Positions 1 through 9,143 of a stretch of 39,932 nucleotides of DNA are shown here, in pieces. Position numbers and translations under genes: made by a program. Every line of letters begins with the position of its first letter. Position 1 is the stretch's first letter. The stretch comes from Caldilineaceae bacterium (GTDB taxonomy: Bacteria; Chloroflexota; Anaerolineae; Caldilineales; Caldilineaceae): assembly GCA_022824025.1 (NCBI GenBank), contig JAJEBF010000016.1, positions 1-39,932 of the forward strand, given 5' to 3'. The notes below the pieces were generated by a model. The model was not told where the DNA came from and searched no databases. It saw only the letters and a program-made list of their open reading frames with translations.

Positions 1-107
1 CCTTGCAGGGGGCATGGATCAGGGAGGGCCTGTTCATGGAATCATCAGAACTCCTGGTTAAGGGTTAGGCCTTTCGCTGGGATGCCAAGATCAGGTAAAC
101 TTGCGAC

Positions 108-270
108 GTGACATCAAAACAGAAGCATGTCGAATACCTGAACAGCACGCCAATCAACTTTACATGCACGAACTTGGCAGAAAATATGGGAGACTCGAGC
201 CACGATGTCGTCAGCAATTACCTGAAGATGGAGCGACTCACAAACCGGCATCTGGTGGAACAAACACAGT
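108..270 (+). pseudogene. N-terminal remnant of a DDE-type transposase (IS701/IS4-like)
   Basis: Reading from a GTG, about 54 codons give a protein beginning MTSKQKHVEYLNSTP, followed by NFTCTNLAENM, SSHDVVSNYL and RLTNRHLVEQ. The spacing of Y-L-x-STP-x-N-x-T-x-x-NLA and SHD-x-x-x-YL is what I recall of the N-terminal region of IS701/IS4-like transposases, before the DDE catalytic core. The match is lost at about base 260-270, where another reading frame takes over. No catalytic domain is present, so this is a truncated, inactive copy. Inverted repeats could not be delimited. The family call is from motif recall only. Confidence 0.45.
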
Positions 271-372
271 CCCGACGGCCGCAACGTCAACCAGCTCACC
301 CCGCAGGACGAGACCGACATGGGCGCCTCAGCCAGCTTCTACGACGTGCGCGTCTTCGTCGAGCCGGCATAG
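241..372 (+). pseudogene. C-terminal fragment of an unidentified GC-rich gene
   Basis: In frame 1 the sequence reads GIWWNKHSPDGRNVN, then NQLTPQDETDMGASASFYDV and RVFVEPA, and ends at TAG (370-372). Its codon use is GC-rich like the chromosomal genes and unlike the transposase fragment before it. It therefore looks like the 3' end of a host gene abutting, or interrupted by, the IS remnant. The composition suggests a beta-rich surface or extracellular protein end, but no family is recognised. No start codon or upstream part is visible. Bases 373-501 hold nothing I can support. Confidence 0.3.
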
Positions 373-501
373 GTTGTACAGTGTACAGGGTGGGGTCGCT
401 ATAACAGGGGTGCCCGGCAAACTGGTACCAAAGCGCGGACTAACCGGTCCCGGTCGCGGACAATCGAGGAGTGGATTCTGTCGACTTTCCTTTCGCCTTA
501 G

Positions 502-852
502 TCAACCTTGGAAAGATTCAGGGGGTACAATCTGGTCTAGTTGGTCGATTAGATTTGGAAGGTCTTCCCGCACGGTCTTCCAAAGGATGTCGAGGTTAAT
601 GCTGAAATAGGCGTGGACAAGCCGGTTTCGCATTGCGACAATTCTGGCCCAGGGGATCTCACTCAGTTCCTTGCGAGTCGAATCGGTTATCTGGGAAGCG
701 GCTTCGCCAACTATTTCGATATCCTTGATCAGCGATAGGAGCAACTGGCGGTCAGTCCCCAAGTCTTTCCGCACCCGACCGTCCGCAAACGACACGGCTT
801 CACGCGCAGCTTCGAGCATGTGGCGCAAGCGAATTTCGTCATGCCTGCTCAT
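502..852 (-). CDS. hepT: HepT-like HEPN ribonuclease toxin (DUF86)
   Basis: A 116-aa all-helical protein of typical HepT length. The HEPN active-site signature R-x4-H-x-Y is seen as RNRLVHAYF near residues 76-84, preceded by the family segment [16 protein letters not shown]. HepT proteins are RNA-cleaving toxins neutralised by MntA, which AMPylates the tyrosine next to the catalytic histidine; that Tyr is present here. The start ATG at 852 lies inside the end of mntA (14-nt overlap), so translation is coupled and the antitoxin is made first. The pair may act as an antiphage or plasmid-stabilising module. No terminator was seen after it; the neighbouring sequence is IS debris. Confidence 0.9.
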   Translation of the reverse strand: MSRHDEIRLRHMLEAAREAVSFADGRVRKDLGTDRQLLLSLIKDIEIVGEAASQITDSTRKELSEIPWARIVAMRNRLVHAYFSINLDILWKTVREDLPNLIDQLDQIVPPESFQG

Positions 853-1165
853 ATTGAACTTCGGCCCTGGCCAGAACTTCTTGCCGGAAGTAGGGACTCA
901 AATCCTCAGCTGTACGCAAGTCGACTTTTCGCCCCGCGAAGAGTTCGGATAAAGCCAGTTCCATACCGGCGACGCCCAGCAATCCCGGAATACGGTCCGG
1001 CTCAAACTCGACGAGCAGGTCGATATCGCTGTCGGGCCCGAAGTCATCGCCCAGTGCCGACCCAAAGATGGCGAGCCGTCTGATGCCGTTCTCCCGACAG
1101 AAGTCGGTCAGTGAACTCTTTGATATCGACACTTGTGGGTTCATCGTTCCGGTTTTCTCACTCAC
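839..1165 (-). CDS. mntA: MntA-like minimal nucleotidyltransferase antitoxin
   Basis: A 108-aa protein of the DNA-polymerase-beta-like minimal nucleotidyltransferase family. The G-S-x10-D-x-D motif is intact ([21 protein letters not shown], Gly-Ser followed by the two metal-binding Asp), as required for AMPylation of HepT. GTG at 1165 gives [11 protein letters not shown] and has a GAGG four bases upstream. ATG at 1144 (MNPQVSISK) is an equally plausible start. The GTG lies only six bases after the stop of the upstream membrane-protein gene, so read-through transcription from that gene is likely. It overlaps hepT by 14 nt. Family known; biochemical role inferred. Confidence 0.9.
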   Translation of the reverse strand: MSEKTGTMNPQVSISKSSLTDFCRENGIRRLAIFGSALGDDFGPDSDIDLLVEFEPDRIPGLLGVAGMELALSELFAGRKVDLRTAEDLSPYFRQEVLARAEVQYEQA

Positions 1166-1171
1166 TCCACC

Positions 1172-1915
1172 TCAGTTCCCGCTATACAAATTATCATGCA
1201 GCGCATTCGCATAGCGGTCGATATTCCGCTCGCGGCGGCGCCCGCCCGTCTCGTCCAGCATCCGGTTACGCGCCGCCTGCCCCGGCGCGCCCGGCACCTG
1301 CGTCGCGCCCACGCCCGGCACATCCACACGATACGAGGCCGGCGCATCGGCCTGCCGCAGCTTCAGAATACTCTCCGCCAGCGCCGCCCCGGCCTCCTCG
1401 CGCTGCTTCAACGCCGTGCTGCCAATCAAATTCTTCACCTGCGTGATGATCCCCAGCAGATCGTGCGTCGGTTTCGTGCCCGCCCCAATCATGAACCCGG
1501 TTACAAGAATGTCCCACAGGTCCGGTACCTGGTCCAGAAAACCGGGCAGCGACTGGCCCAGATAGGCCATCAGCCGCATGCCGCTGTAGTTCGATACCAC
1601 AATGCCGAGAAATATGCCCGCCAGCAGGCTGGTGCTGCGCTTGAACGCCACATAACCGGGCGACTTGAGATCGCTGGGCCGCCAGCCAAAAAAGCGCAAT
1701 GCCCCCCATTCCAGATAATGCCAGCCCAGCTCCATCAGACGCTCGATGCCCGCCGCCGCCCCTAATAGCGGAACCATCGCCGGCACCACCGTCGTGATCT
1801 CCGTCCCCACCGTCTGCTCCAACTCCGCAGCCAGCGTCAACTTCGGTAACGCGCCCGCCAGAAACAGCCCGCCGAACAGACCCATGCCCAACCGTCGTAT
1901 CGTTTTCATCCACAT
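1172..1915 (-). CDS. small membrane protein of unknown function, holin-like topology
   Basis: A 247-aa protein. A hydrophobic N-terminus (residues 7-30, ending LTLAAE) looks like a signal peptide or first membrane helix. Further hydrophobic segments lie near 40-60, 96-112 and 134-160, the last containing FMIGAGTKPTHDLLGIITQV. The tail after 165 is hydrophilic and charged. I recall similar GAGTKPTHDLL segments in small prophage- or Chloroflexota-associated membrane proteins, but no function is established. ATG at 1915 was chosen because GGAGGAG lies eight bases upstream; a longer frame would run into the pepA gene. The gene sits 67 nt downstream of pepA and six bases upstream of mntA. Confidence 0.65.
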   Translation of the reverse strand: MWMKTIRRLGMGLFGGLFLAGALPKLTLAAELEQTVGTEITTVVPAMVPLLGAAAGIERLMELGWHYLEWGALRFFGWRPSDLKSPGYVAFKRSTSLLAGIFLGIVVSNYSGMRLMAYLGQSLPGFLDQVPDLWDILVTGFMIGAGTKPTHDLLGIITQVKNLIGSTALKQREEAGAALAESILKLRQADAPASYRVDVPGVGATQVPGAPGQAARNRMLDETGGRRRERNIDRYANALHDNLYSGN

Positions 1916-1982
1916 TCCTATCTCTCCTCCGGCTATCTGATTCTCTGTAGCAGGCCCCCGCTCGACAACCAGCATCGAAAAA

Positions 1983-3533
1983 TCAGGAGGCGGCCGCGTC
2001 CGCTTCCGCCAGCGCAACCAGCAGCCGAACGCCATACCCGGTCGCGCCCTTCGGCGTCTCCGCATTGATCCGGCTGTCCGCCAACACCATATTGGCGATG
2101 TCCAGGTGGGCCCAGGGGTAGCCTTCGGTGAAATGTTCAATGAACTTCGCGCTGCTGCTGACGCCGGCCCGCCCGGCGCTGTTCTTCACCTCCGCCATGT
2201 CGCTCTTGATCGGTTTCTCATACGCCGCATCCATCGGAAACGGCCACAGTCGTTCGCCGCTCCGGTCGGCCGCGGCCATCAGCCTCTCCTCCAGAGAACT
2301 GTCGTTGCTGAAGAGTCCCGCCCGTATATGCATGCCCAGCGCCGTGCCGATCGCGCCCGTCAGCGTCGCCAGATCCACGACCGCAGATGGCTCGAAGCGG
2401 GCCGCGTAGGCCAGCGCGTCCGCCAGAATCAACCGCCCCTCCGCGTCCGTGCTGATGATCTCCGCGGTCTTGCCCGTCATCCCCGTCACGATATCGCCCG
2501 GCCGAAAAGCCTCGCCGTCCGGCATATTCTCCACACACGGCGCGATCCCGATCACCCGCCGCGGAACGCCAAGACGCCCAATCGCCTCCATCGCGCCGAT
2601 CACCGCGGCCGCGCCCCCCATATCGTCCTTCATCGCCCACATGCCGCCCGTGCGCTTCAGGCTGATGCCGCCCGTGTCGAACGTGATGCCCTTGCCCACC
2701 AAGATCAGCGGCGCCTCCGAGCTGCCCGCCGGCGCATGCTCCAAAATGACAAACTGGGCCGGGTTCGCGCTGCCCTGGCTCACCGCCAGCAGAATGCCCA
2801 TGCCCTCCTCCGCCATCGCCGCCTCGTCCAGGACGGTGCACGCCAGGCCGACTTCAGCCGCCATCGCCCGCGCCCGCGCCGCCATCTCCACCGGCGTCAG
2901 AAGATTGGCCGGCTCGTTGACCAGATCGCGCGCGCTGCAGACCGCGCGCCCGATCGCCTCGCCCCGAGTCACCCCGCGCGCCACGTCCTCCAGTTTGGCC
3001 GCGCTGTACTCCACCACGGTGCAGCTCGCCAGCCCGGCCTCCACCGCCGCCTCGCGACCGTACTGTTTCGCCCGGTAGCTCGCCAGCAGCGTGCCCAGCG
3101 CCACCTCCTGCGCCGCCGCGGCCGCGTCATGCCCCGCGATCCCGGCTCCGTGGACGATCGTCGCCATCGACTTCACGCCTTTCAGCTTGGCCGCGGCCTG
3201 CGCCGCCACCGCCGCCGCCCGCCGGATCTCGCCAATCCCGAAATTCTCGCTGCTGCCAAGCCCCACGATCAGCGCCCGCGGCGCGCGCAGCCCGCCCTCA
3301 TCAGCCGCTTCATCGCCGGCCGCGCCGCCGTTCGCGCGCGCATAGAGCAGCGCCGTCGTCTCCGCCTCGCCGCTGAAATCGCCCTGCGCGATCAGGCGGC
3401 TGATCGCGCCGTTCAACGCCCGGTCGATCGCGCCCGTCGCCCCACCGGGCGCAGTCACCCCCGCAAACAGATTCACAACAATAAGATCGACGTCGCTCTC
3501 CGCAATGTTCCCCTGCTCTACCCGTAGTTCCAT
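1983..3533 (-). CDS. pepA: leucyl aminopeptidase, M17 family
   Basis: A 516-aa cytosolic metallo-aminopeptidase that removes N-terminal residues from peptides, working as a hexamer with two metal ions. The N-terminal macro-like domain covers about 1-150 and the catalytic domain about 190-510. All ligands and catalytic residues expected from E. coli PepA are visible: Lys281 and Asp286 in VGKGITFDTGG, Lys293, Asp304 in MKDDMGGAA, and Asp363, Glu365 and Arg367 in STDAEGRL, which has Ser for the usual Asn of the NTDAEGRL signature. ATG at 3533 (MELRVEQGN) was chosen because upstream in-frame residues read intergenic repeat sequence; AGGATAAG lies just before it. Followed by the small membrane-protein gene. 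Confidence 0.95.
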   Translation of the reverse strand: MELRVEQGNIAESDVDLIVVNLFAGVTAPGGATGAIDRALNGAISRLIAQGDFSGEAETTALLYARANGGAAGDEAADEGGLRAPRALIVGLGSSENFGIGEIRRAAAVAAQAAAKLKGVKSMATIVHGAGIAGHDAAAAAQEVALGTLLASYRAKQYGREAAVEAGLASCTVVEYSAAKLEDVARGVTRGEAIGRAVCSARDLVNEPANLLTPVEMAARARAMAAEVGLACTVLDEAAMAEEGMGILLAVSQGSANPAQFVILEHAPAGSSEAPLILVGKGITFDTGGISLKRTGGMWAMKDDMGGAAAVIGAMEAIGRLGVPRRVIGIAPCVENMPDGEAFRPGDIVTGMTGKTAEIISTDAEGRLILADALAYAARFEPSAVVDLATLTGAIGTALGMHIRAGLFSNDSSLEERLMAAADRSGERLWPFPMDAAYEKPIKSDMAEVKNSAGRAGVSSSAKFIEHFTEGYPWAHLDIANMVLADSRINAETPKGATGYGVRLLVALAEADAAAS

Positions 3534-3659
3534 CTCACTTATCCTGTGGTCAATGTCCAATGTCCAGCGGTCAACGTCCAACTGTCAATATCCAATGGCC
3601 GGTCTCACGCGGCCAGCGCAGCCACCCGCAGTGAGACTCCGATTGTTCGCGGTGGGGGG

Positions 3660-4868
<1,209 letters not shown>

Positions 4869-5054
4869 GGTGGCGCATTCCCTAAAACAGATGGTCGAAA
4901 GCCCCTGCAGCCGCACCGATTGCGCGCCTGCAAAAGCCCGATTTTGTGGCTGGTGGTTCGTGCCCGGCGCCTCTGGCCGCGCAGCAGCCTGCAACTGGCA
5001 ACCGGTCACTGGCAATTACAAGGAATGATAGCACAGGGAGAACCGAAAGTCATC

Positions 5055-5060
5055 TATAAT
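5055..5060 (+). promoter_or_regulatory. isolated consensus -10 box (TATAAT)
   Basis: A perfect TATAAT stands 57 bases before a short ORF with a strong ribosome-binding site at 5117. The expected -35 position has no good TTGACA match, so this is a weak prediction supported mainly by the -10 box and the ORF downstream. Confidence 0.25.
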
Positions 5061-5116
5061 CATCCGCTCGACAGGGCATACGCATCTGATAGAAAGAGAA
5101 CTTTGAGGAGATAGTC

Positions 5117-5182
5117 ATGATCTTAGCCGGCTCGTTTACCTGTGGCAGCGATACCGATTTTGGCGCTTTTCTCTCTGCGTAG
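5117..5182 (+). pseudogene. 21-codon ORF with strong RBS ended by an amber codon, probable decayed gene start
   Basis: ATG at 5117 is preceded by GAGGAG at ideal spacing. It reads MILAGSFTCGSDTDFGAFLSA and then TAG at 5180-5182. The same frame continues past the TAG with protein-like sequence (ADESYAAQDGRAALCMALTD) until TGA at 5390-5392, where it overlaps the 3' end of the convergent multicopper-oxidase gene. The simplest reading is a gene start broken by a nonsense mutation and truncated by rearrangement. No family was recognised. Confidence 0.3.
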
Positions 5183-5343
5183 GCGGATGAGAGCTATGCG
5201 GCGCAAGATGGCCGGGCTGCGCTGTGCATGGCCCTGACGGATGCGACTGTCGTCCTCACGAAAGGCGGCATCCAGGACCCAGGGGACTGTGTTGTCGATG
5301 CCTCCAGTGGCGGCGGTTGGCATTCACCCATCAGGTCACCAGG

Positions 5344-6867
5344 TTACTCATCAATGATGAGGAACTGTCCCATCATGCCCAGGTCTTCGTGATCAAGGAT
5401 GTGGCAGTGAAACATATATGGCGTGTCTTCAGCGGCATACGTGTTGAATCGGGCAACGATAACGACCTCGCGTTCGTCATTCACCAGCACGGAGTCCTCC
5501 CAACCTGATTCCTCAGGTGGCGGCGGTTCGCCATTGATCGACAATATCTGAAACTGAGTCTGGTGGGGGTGGAACACGTGCTGGCCCTCGTCGCCGGTGA
5601 GAGTCCAGCGCTCGGTGTCTCCAAGTCGCACTTCAAAGTCGATCCTGCTCATATCAAACTCAGCGCCATTAATTGTCCAGCGTGTGCCGGACTGCCGGGA
5701 GCGGCGCTCTTCGTCCATGTCGAAGCTCCGGTCCACCGTGATCTCCGATTCGGGTATTCGCTCTATGGTGGCGAGCTTGTCCGGAAGCAAACCCGTGCCT
5801 GAGGCTGCTCCGTTCGGACGCAACTCCAGCACCCGGCCTAAACTTCTATCGACCAAAGCGGCGGATTCCATGAAGACATTGACGACGATCTCGGCCCGGT
5901 CCCCGGGTGCGAGCACAAGCTGCCTGAGAGCGACAGGGCTGGCCAGATAGCCGCCGTCGGAGGCGATCATGGTCATGTCGGCCCCCTCGACGCTGAGGTT
6001 GTAGATCCGGGCCTGGCTGCCGTTCAGCAGCCGCAGCCGGACTAACCCTTCAGGCACGTCGACGAACGGATTGATCGTGCCGTTCACCGTCAGCGTGGAA
6101 TAGAGTTTCCCCCTCCCGTCATCGTCTATGGCGAAGTCGAGCTGGCCGTCCTCGGTGAACTCTCTGTCCTGGATGATGACCGGAATGTCGTCAACGCCGT
6201 AGGTTGACGGAAGCGTTGCGGCAGCAGAGTTGTCGTCTCCGATGATTATCAGACCTGCTGCGCCGCGGTAGACTTGCTCGGCTGTGGACCCATGGACATG
6301 AGGGTGATACCAGAGGGTGGCTGCCGGCTGGATCACTTCGAAGTCAGCTATCCAGGTTGCCCCGGGTTCGATAAGGCTGTGGGGTCCACCGTCGTCCTCC
6401 GCCGGGACGTCGGCGCCATGCCAGTGCGCCGTTGTGACCTCATCCAACTCGTTGGTGACGCTGATAACCACCGAGTCTCCTGTTCTGAGACGAAGCGTGG
6501 GGCCGAGCACAGACATGCCGTTGTAGGAATAGGTGTCCGTCAGGGCTGTCTGCCGGTAGTCGTGGCGCGATTCTCCGAGCTTGAGGTCATAATGCGCAAC
6601 ACCCGCCCCGTCATACGTCGGATCGAGCAACGCCGGGATCGAAAGCGGCGCAGCCACTGATGTATCCAACGCCGCCCCGTTATCTGTGCTGCAGGCTGCC
6701 AGCGAGACGATCGCCAGGATGGCCCCGAAAAAGAGGCCTGCGTTTTTCAGAAGACGGCGAGCGCTGCCGGTAAATGACCCGTAAGCCGCGTGCCGCCGGC
6801 CGGTTCTCCTTATACCGTTCAGGGGGACAAATTCTGTACGCATTGCCTGAAAAGACCTGTTGTCCAA
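5344..6867 (-). CDS. lipoprotein multicopper oxidase (CueO/laccase-like)
   Basis: About 507 aa if begun at TTG 6867, which has GAGGAGAGGG just upstream; ATG 6843 is the alternative and lacks a ribosome-binding site. Numbered from the TTG, a lipobox LAAC at about 56-59 predicts export and membrane anchoring. All four copper-binding segments are present: HWHG (148-151), WYHPHVHG (186-193), HPHQTQF, and C-terminal HCHILDHEDLGMM carrying the type 1 copper Cys, His and Met. A three-cupredoxin oxidase of this kind oxidises cuprous ion, metals or phenols with reduction of oxygen to water. No methionine-rich loop like that of E. coli CueO is seen, so substrate is open. It stands alone, facing a decayed ORF. 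Confidence 0.93.
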   Translation of the reverse strand: MDNRSFQAMRTEFVPLNGIRRTGRRHAAYGSFTGSARRLLKNAGLFFGAILAIVSLAACSTDNGAALDTSVAAPLSIPALLDPTYDGAGVAHYDLKLGESRHDYRQTALTDTYSYNGMSVLGPTLRLRTGDSVVISVTNELDEVTTAHWHGADVPAEDDGGPHSLIEPGATWIADFEVIQPAATLWYHPHVHGSTAEQVYRGAAGLIIIGDDNSAAATLPSTYGVDDIPVIIQDREFTEDGQLDFAIDDDGRGKLYSTLTVNGTINPFVDVPEGLVRLRLLNGSQARIYNLSVEGADMTMIASDGGYLASPVALRQLVLAPGDRAEIVVNVFMESAALVDRSLGRVLELRPNGAASGTGLLPDKLATIERIPESEITVDRSFDMDEERRSRQSGTRWTINGAEFDMSRIDFEVRLGDTERWTLTGDEGQHVFHPHQTQFQILSINGEPPPPEESGWEDSVLVNDEREVVIVARFNTYAAEDTPYMFHCHILDHEDLGMMGQFLIIDE

Positions 6868-7122
6868 AACCCTCTCCTCACCGATTTGATACGGCGCTTG
6901 GCCCGCAGGCGGCCCGCCGCGGCAATTTCGTTTACCCATTGAATCCGGAACGACTCGCTTGTCGCCACAGTATCCTCGCGGCCGCTGCCTCCGATCTCAT
7001 CGTTTCGCTTACGTCATCTCACCATTTCTCAATCCGGTTCAGATACAACTGTCCTGGCCGCAAAACGGCGCGACGACTGCGCCGGCGCGCATTGGCGCTG
7101 GGCGCCGCCTGAACAGTGTCGT

Positions 7123-7152
7123 TTGCCGAAGGAGCATCCGCTGTGGTATCGT
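7123..7152 (+). promoter_or_regulatory. possible tRNA-Arg promoter
   Basis: TTGCCG (7123-7128) and TATCGT (7147-7152) are separated by 18 bases, which would place the transcript start a few bases before the tRNA at 7167. The -10 box is only a partial match. The rest of 6868-7122, upstream of the multicopper-oxidase start, shows no gene I can support. Confidence 0.3.
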
Positions 7153-7166
7153 TCTCTCTACACCGC

Positions 7167-7241
7167 GCCCCCGTAGCTCAGTGGATAGAGCATCGGCCTC
7201 CGGAGCCGGGAGCACAGGTTCGAATCCTGTCGGGGGTACCA
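7167..7241 (+). tRNA. tRNA-Arg (anticodon CCG), CCA encoded
   Basis: Folds as a complete cloverleaf. The acceptor GCCCCCG pairs with CGGGGGU (one terminal G-U pair). The D-stem is GCUC/GAGC, and the anticodon stem UCGGC/GCCGG encloses the loop CUCCGGA with CCG at 34-36. The T-stem ACAGG/CCUGU carries the loop UUCGAAU, and the 3' end is ACCA. It decodes CGG, an Arg codon common in this GC-rich genome. A hairpin follows six bases later. Confidence 0.97.
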
Positions 7242-7246
7242 GCATC

Positions 7247-7277
7247 AGGAGCGAGACTCTCTCGCTCCTTTATGTTT
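7247..7277 (+). terminator. Rho-independent terminator after tRNA-Arg, possibly bidirectional
   Basis: A perfect 10-bp stem AGGAGCGAGA / TCTCGCTCCT with a three-base loop, followed by TTATGTTTT. It lies between the tRNA and the convergent end of cofE (stop at 7293), so it probably insulates both units. Confidence 0.75.
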
Positions 7278-7292
7278 TCCGTCCCCACCCCC

Positions 7293-8090
7293 TCACCGAA
7301 ACAGATCCTTCTCCGCCGGCCGCTGGATCGACCGCGCCGGCGCATCCTCCGCCGCCGGCCGCCTGTAGCCGCGCACAACGGCCGCCGGCCGGCCCTCGCT
7401 GCTCTGCCCCATCACCAGCGTCGCGGCCGCGCACAGCTCATCGATGATGCACTCCTCGCTCGCGACCAGCTCGTACCCGAACAGATCCGTCAGTCCCCGC
7501 TGGTCCCACAGCGCCGGCAGGCCGGCGCAGCCGATGCAGACGCCCACCGTCCCCATCTTCCAAGGCCGTCCATGGCTGTCGCTGATCAGGACCGCCACCG
7601 CGGCGCCGGTCATCTCCTCGATGCTGGCGCGTAACGCCGCCGCGCTCGCATCCGCGTCCGCCGGCAGCAGCGCCACCGTCTCCTCCTCCTCCGGGGCCAC
7701 ATTCGAATGGTCCAGCCCGCCGTGCGCGCACACCCAGCCGCCGCTCTGCTCCACGATCAGCACGCCCCCCCGCGCCCGCACCACCGCGTTGCTGTCATCC
7801 AGCACCGCCTGCACCACCCGGGCGTCCTTGCCCGTCTCCTCCGCCAGGCGCAGCGCCTCCGCGCCCGGCATCACATCCGCCAGCCGCACCAGCCGCCCCT
7901 CCGCCTTGCTCACCACCTTCTGCGCCACCACCACAATATCCCCATCCACCAGCGAAAGCCCGGCAGACCCGGCCGCCTCAACGATCAGCGCGGCCAGGTC
8001 ATCGCCCGGCTGCACCAGCGGAATGCCAGGGATCGCAAAAATATGGATGCCCTCCTGTTCAGGAGGGCCGCAGGAGAAACTGTCGTTCAT
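7293..8090 (-). CDS. cofE: coenzyme F420-0:L-glutamate ligase
   Basis: A 265-aa member of the CofE family, which adds gamma-linked glutamate to F420-0 with GTP. Visible family segments are IPGIPLVQPGDDLAALI near 18-34, VDGDIVVVAQKVVSKAEGR near 48-66, the metal/GTP-binding region HGGLDHSNVAPEE near 133-145, and ISDSHGRPWKMGTVGVCIGC near 177-196. The length is that of a stand-alone CofE, with no fused nitroreductase-like FbiB domain. ATG at 8088-8090 overlaps the yqeB stop by one base (TGATG), so translation is coupled. Presence of F420 synthesis fits Chloroflexota and actinobacteria. Other cof genes are not in this window. Confidence 0.92.
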   Translation of the reverse strand: MNDSFSCGPPEQEGIHIFAIPGIPLVQPGDDLAALIVEAAGSAGLSLVDGDIVVVAQKVVSKAEGRLVRLADVMPGAEALRLAEETGKDARVVQAVLDDSNAVVRARGGVLIVEQSGGWVCAHGGLDHSNVAPEEEETVALLPADADASAAALRASIEEMTGAAVAVLISDSHGRPWKMGTVGVCIGCAGLPALWDQRGLTDLFGYELVASEECIIDELCAAATLVMGQSSEGRPAAVVRGYRRPAAEDAPARSIQRPAEKDLFR

Positions 8091-9001
8091 CAGAATCCCA
8101 ACTCCTCAGTCATGCTGTCGTCGCTTCTGCCAAAGTGCCAGTACAAGAACGCCTCCAACACGCCGCCGCCCACAGCCAGCGACTTGTCCGAAATGCAAAA
8201 GGCGTGTTCGCGCCTGCCGCGCGGGTCAATATCGCCGATCTTCAGGCCCGGCCGCAACGGCACGCTCTCGTGGATCAAACCGCGCAGCACCCCCGCGAAC
8301 GGCGCAACCAGTGTCGTCTCCTGCCCCGAGGACTCCACCACCCGACCGTATGGATCGCCCGCGGCCAGGCGGTCGCCGATGCGCGCCAGGGCCTCAAAAC
8401 GGCCCGCGGCCGGCGCCCGCAACACACGCGCCGCCGCCGGATCCTCCGCCGGGCCGCGCGCGCCGCCCTCTCCCCCTTCCTCAACGCGTGGCGCCCAAAT
8501 CCTGCCCGGCGTGCCCGTATCAGCCTCGGCCCCGCCTTCCCAGATCACCCGCCCCAGGTTGGGGCCGCGATTGGTTTCGATCACAGCGTGGCAGTCCACG
8601 CCCGCCTCGAAACCCGGCCCCAGCGCCGCAACAAAGGCCGCGCTCTCCAGCGTCGTGCCCGTATTGCTCTTCGCCACCACCGCGTCCACAACCGCCGACG
8701 GAGCCAGCTCCTCGATCGCCTCCATCTCCGCATCCACCACGACCGGGATCTCACCCGCATCCAGCGTCTCCGGCACATCCGCCGTCAGCGCCCTGCGCGC
8801 CGTGACATCCTCCACCTCGTGTTCCTCGTCATACACGGCCTGGGCAAAGGCCACCGCCCGCCTCACCGTCAGCGGGCGCGGCAACTCGGTCATCACCACG
8901 GGAATGCCGCAGCGATGCAGCCGCCAGGCCGCGCCCGTCGCCAGGTCGCCCGCGCCCTTCACCAGCACCAGCAGATCATCAAAAGGGTTTTCGTCTCTCA
9001 T
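8090..9001 (-). CDS. yqeB: YqeB-family selenium-dependent molybdenum hydroxylase maturation protein
   Basis: A 303-aa protein with the family signature VKGAGDLATGAAWRLHRCGI near residues 13-32 (Rossmann-like glycine-rich start) followed by VVMTELPRPLTVRRAVAFAQ near 35-54. The middle carries AKSNTGTT and TNRGPNLGRVIWEG, and the C-terminal half has a biotinyl-like hammerhead (VLRAPAAGRFEALARIGDRL ... VVAPFAGVLRGLI-type repeats). EF2563/YqeB proteins accompany molybdenum hydroxylases with a labile selenium, probably in cofactor maturation; the exact reaction is not established. First gene of the yqeB-cofE unit, divergent from tsaC. A 21-bp tandem repeat lies upstream. Confidence 0.85.
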   Translation of the reverse strand: MRDENPFDDLLVLVKGAGDLATGAAWRLHRCGIPVVMTELPRPLTVRRAVAFAQAVYDEEHEVEDVTARRALTADVPETLDAGEIPVVVDAEMEAIEELAPSAVVDAVVAKSNTGTTLESAAFVAALGPGFEAGVDCHAVIETNRGPNLGRVIWEGGAEADTGTPGRIWAPRVEEGGEGGARGPAEDPAAARVLRAPAAGRFEALARIGDRLAAGDPYGRVVESSGQETTLVAPFAGVLRGLIHESVPLRPGLKIGDIDPRGRREHAFCISDKSLAVGGGVLEAFLYWHFGRSDDSMTEELGF

Positions 9002-9038
9002 GTCCCAATCATTGTTGACGTACCGTTAAGCCATCAGT

Positions 9039-9080
9039 AGTATACACAGAGCACAGTCAAGTATACACAGCGCACAGTAA
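9039..9080. repeat. two tandem 21-bp repeats in the yqeB/tsaC divergent promoter region
   Basis: Two head-to-tail units, 9039-9059 and 9060-9080, each begin AGTATACACAG and differ at two positions near their ends. GTATAC within each unit is itself palindromic. The period is two helical turns, as expected for a pair of operator half-sites on one DNA face. The location, between the yqeB start (9001) and tsaC start (9144), favours a regulatory role, which is an inference. Confidence 0.7.
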
Positions 9081-9143
9081 AGCAGAAACTACAGCGCTGC
9101 CCTTTGCGGGGGCGCAGACAGACCCGGTTCGCAAAATCCGCGC

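Noticed and set aside
101..610. A 169-codon plus-strand frame at the left end
   Set aside because: Runs in the wrong frame through the transposase remnant and over the end of hepT; no ribosome-binding site or domain.
2106..3527. A 473-codon plus-strand frame opposite pepA
   Set aside because: Composition artefact of GC-rich DNA; pepA is complete on the other strand.
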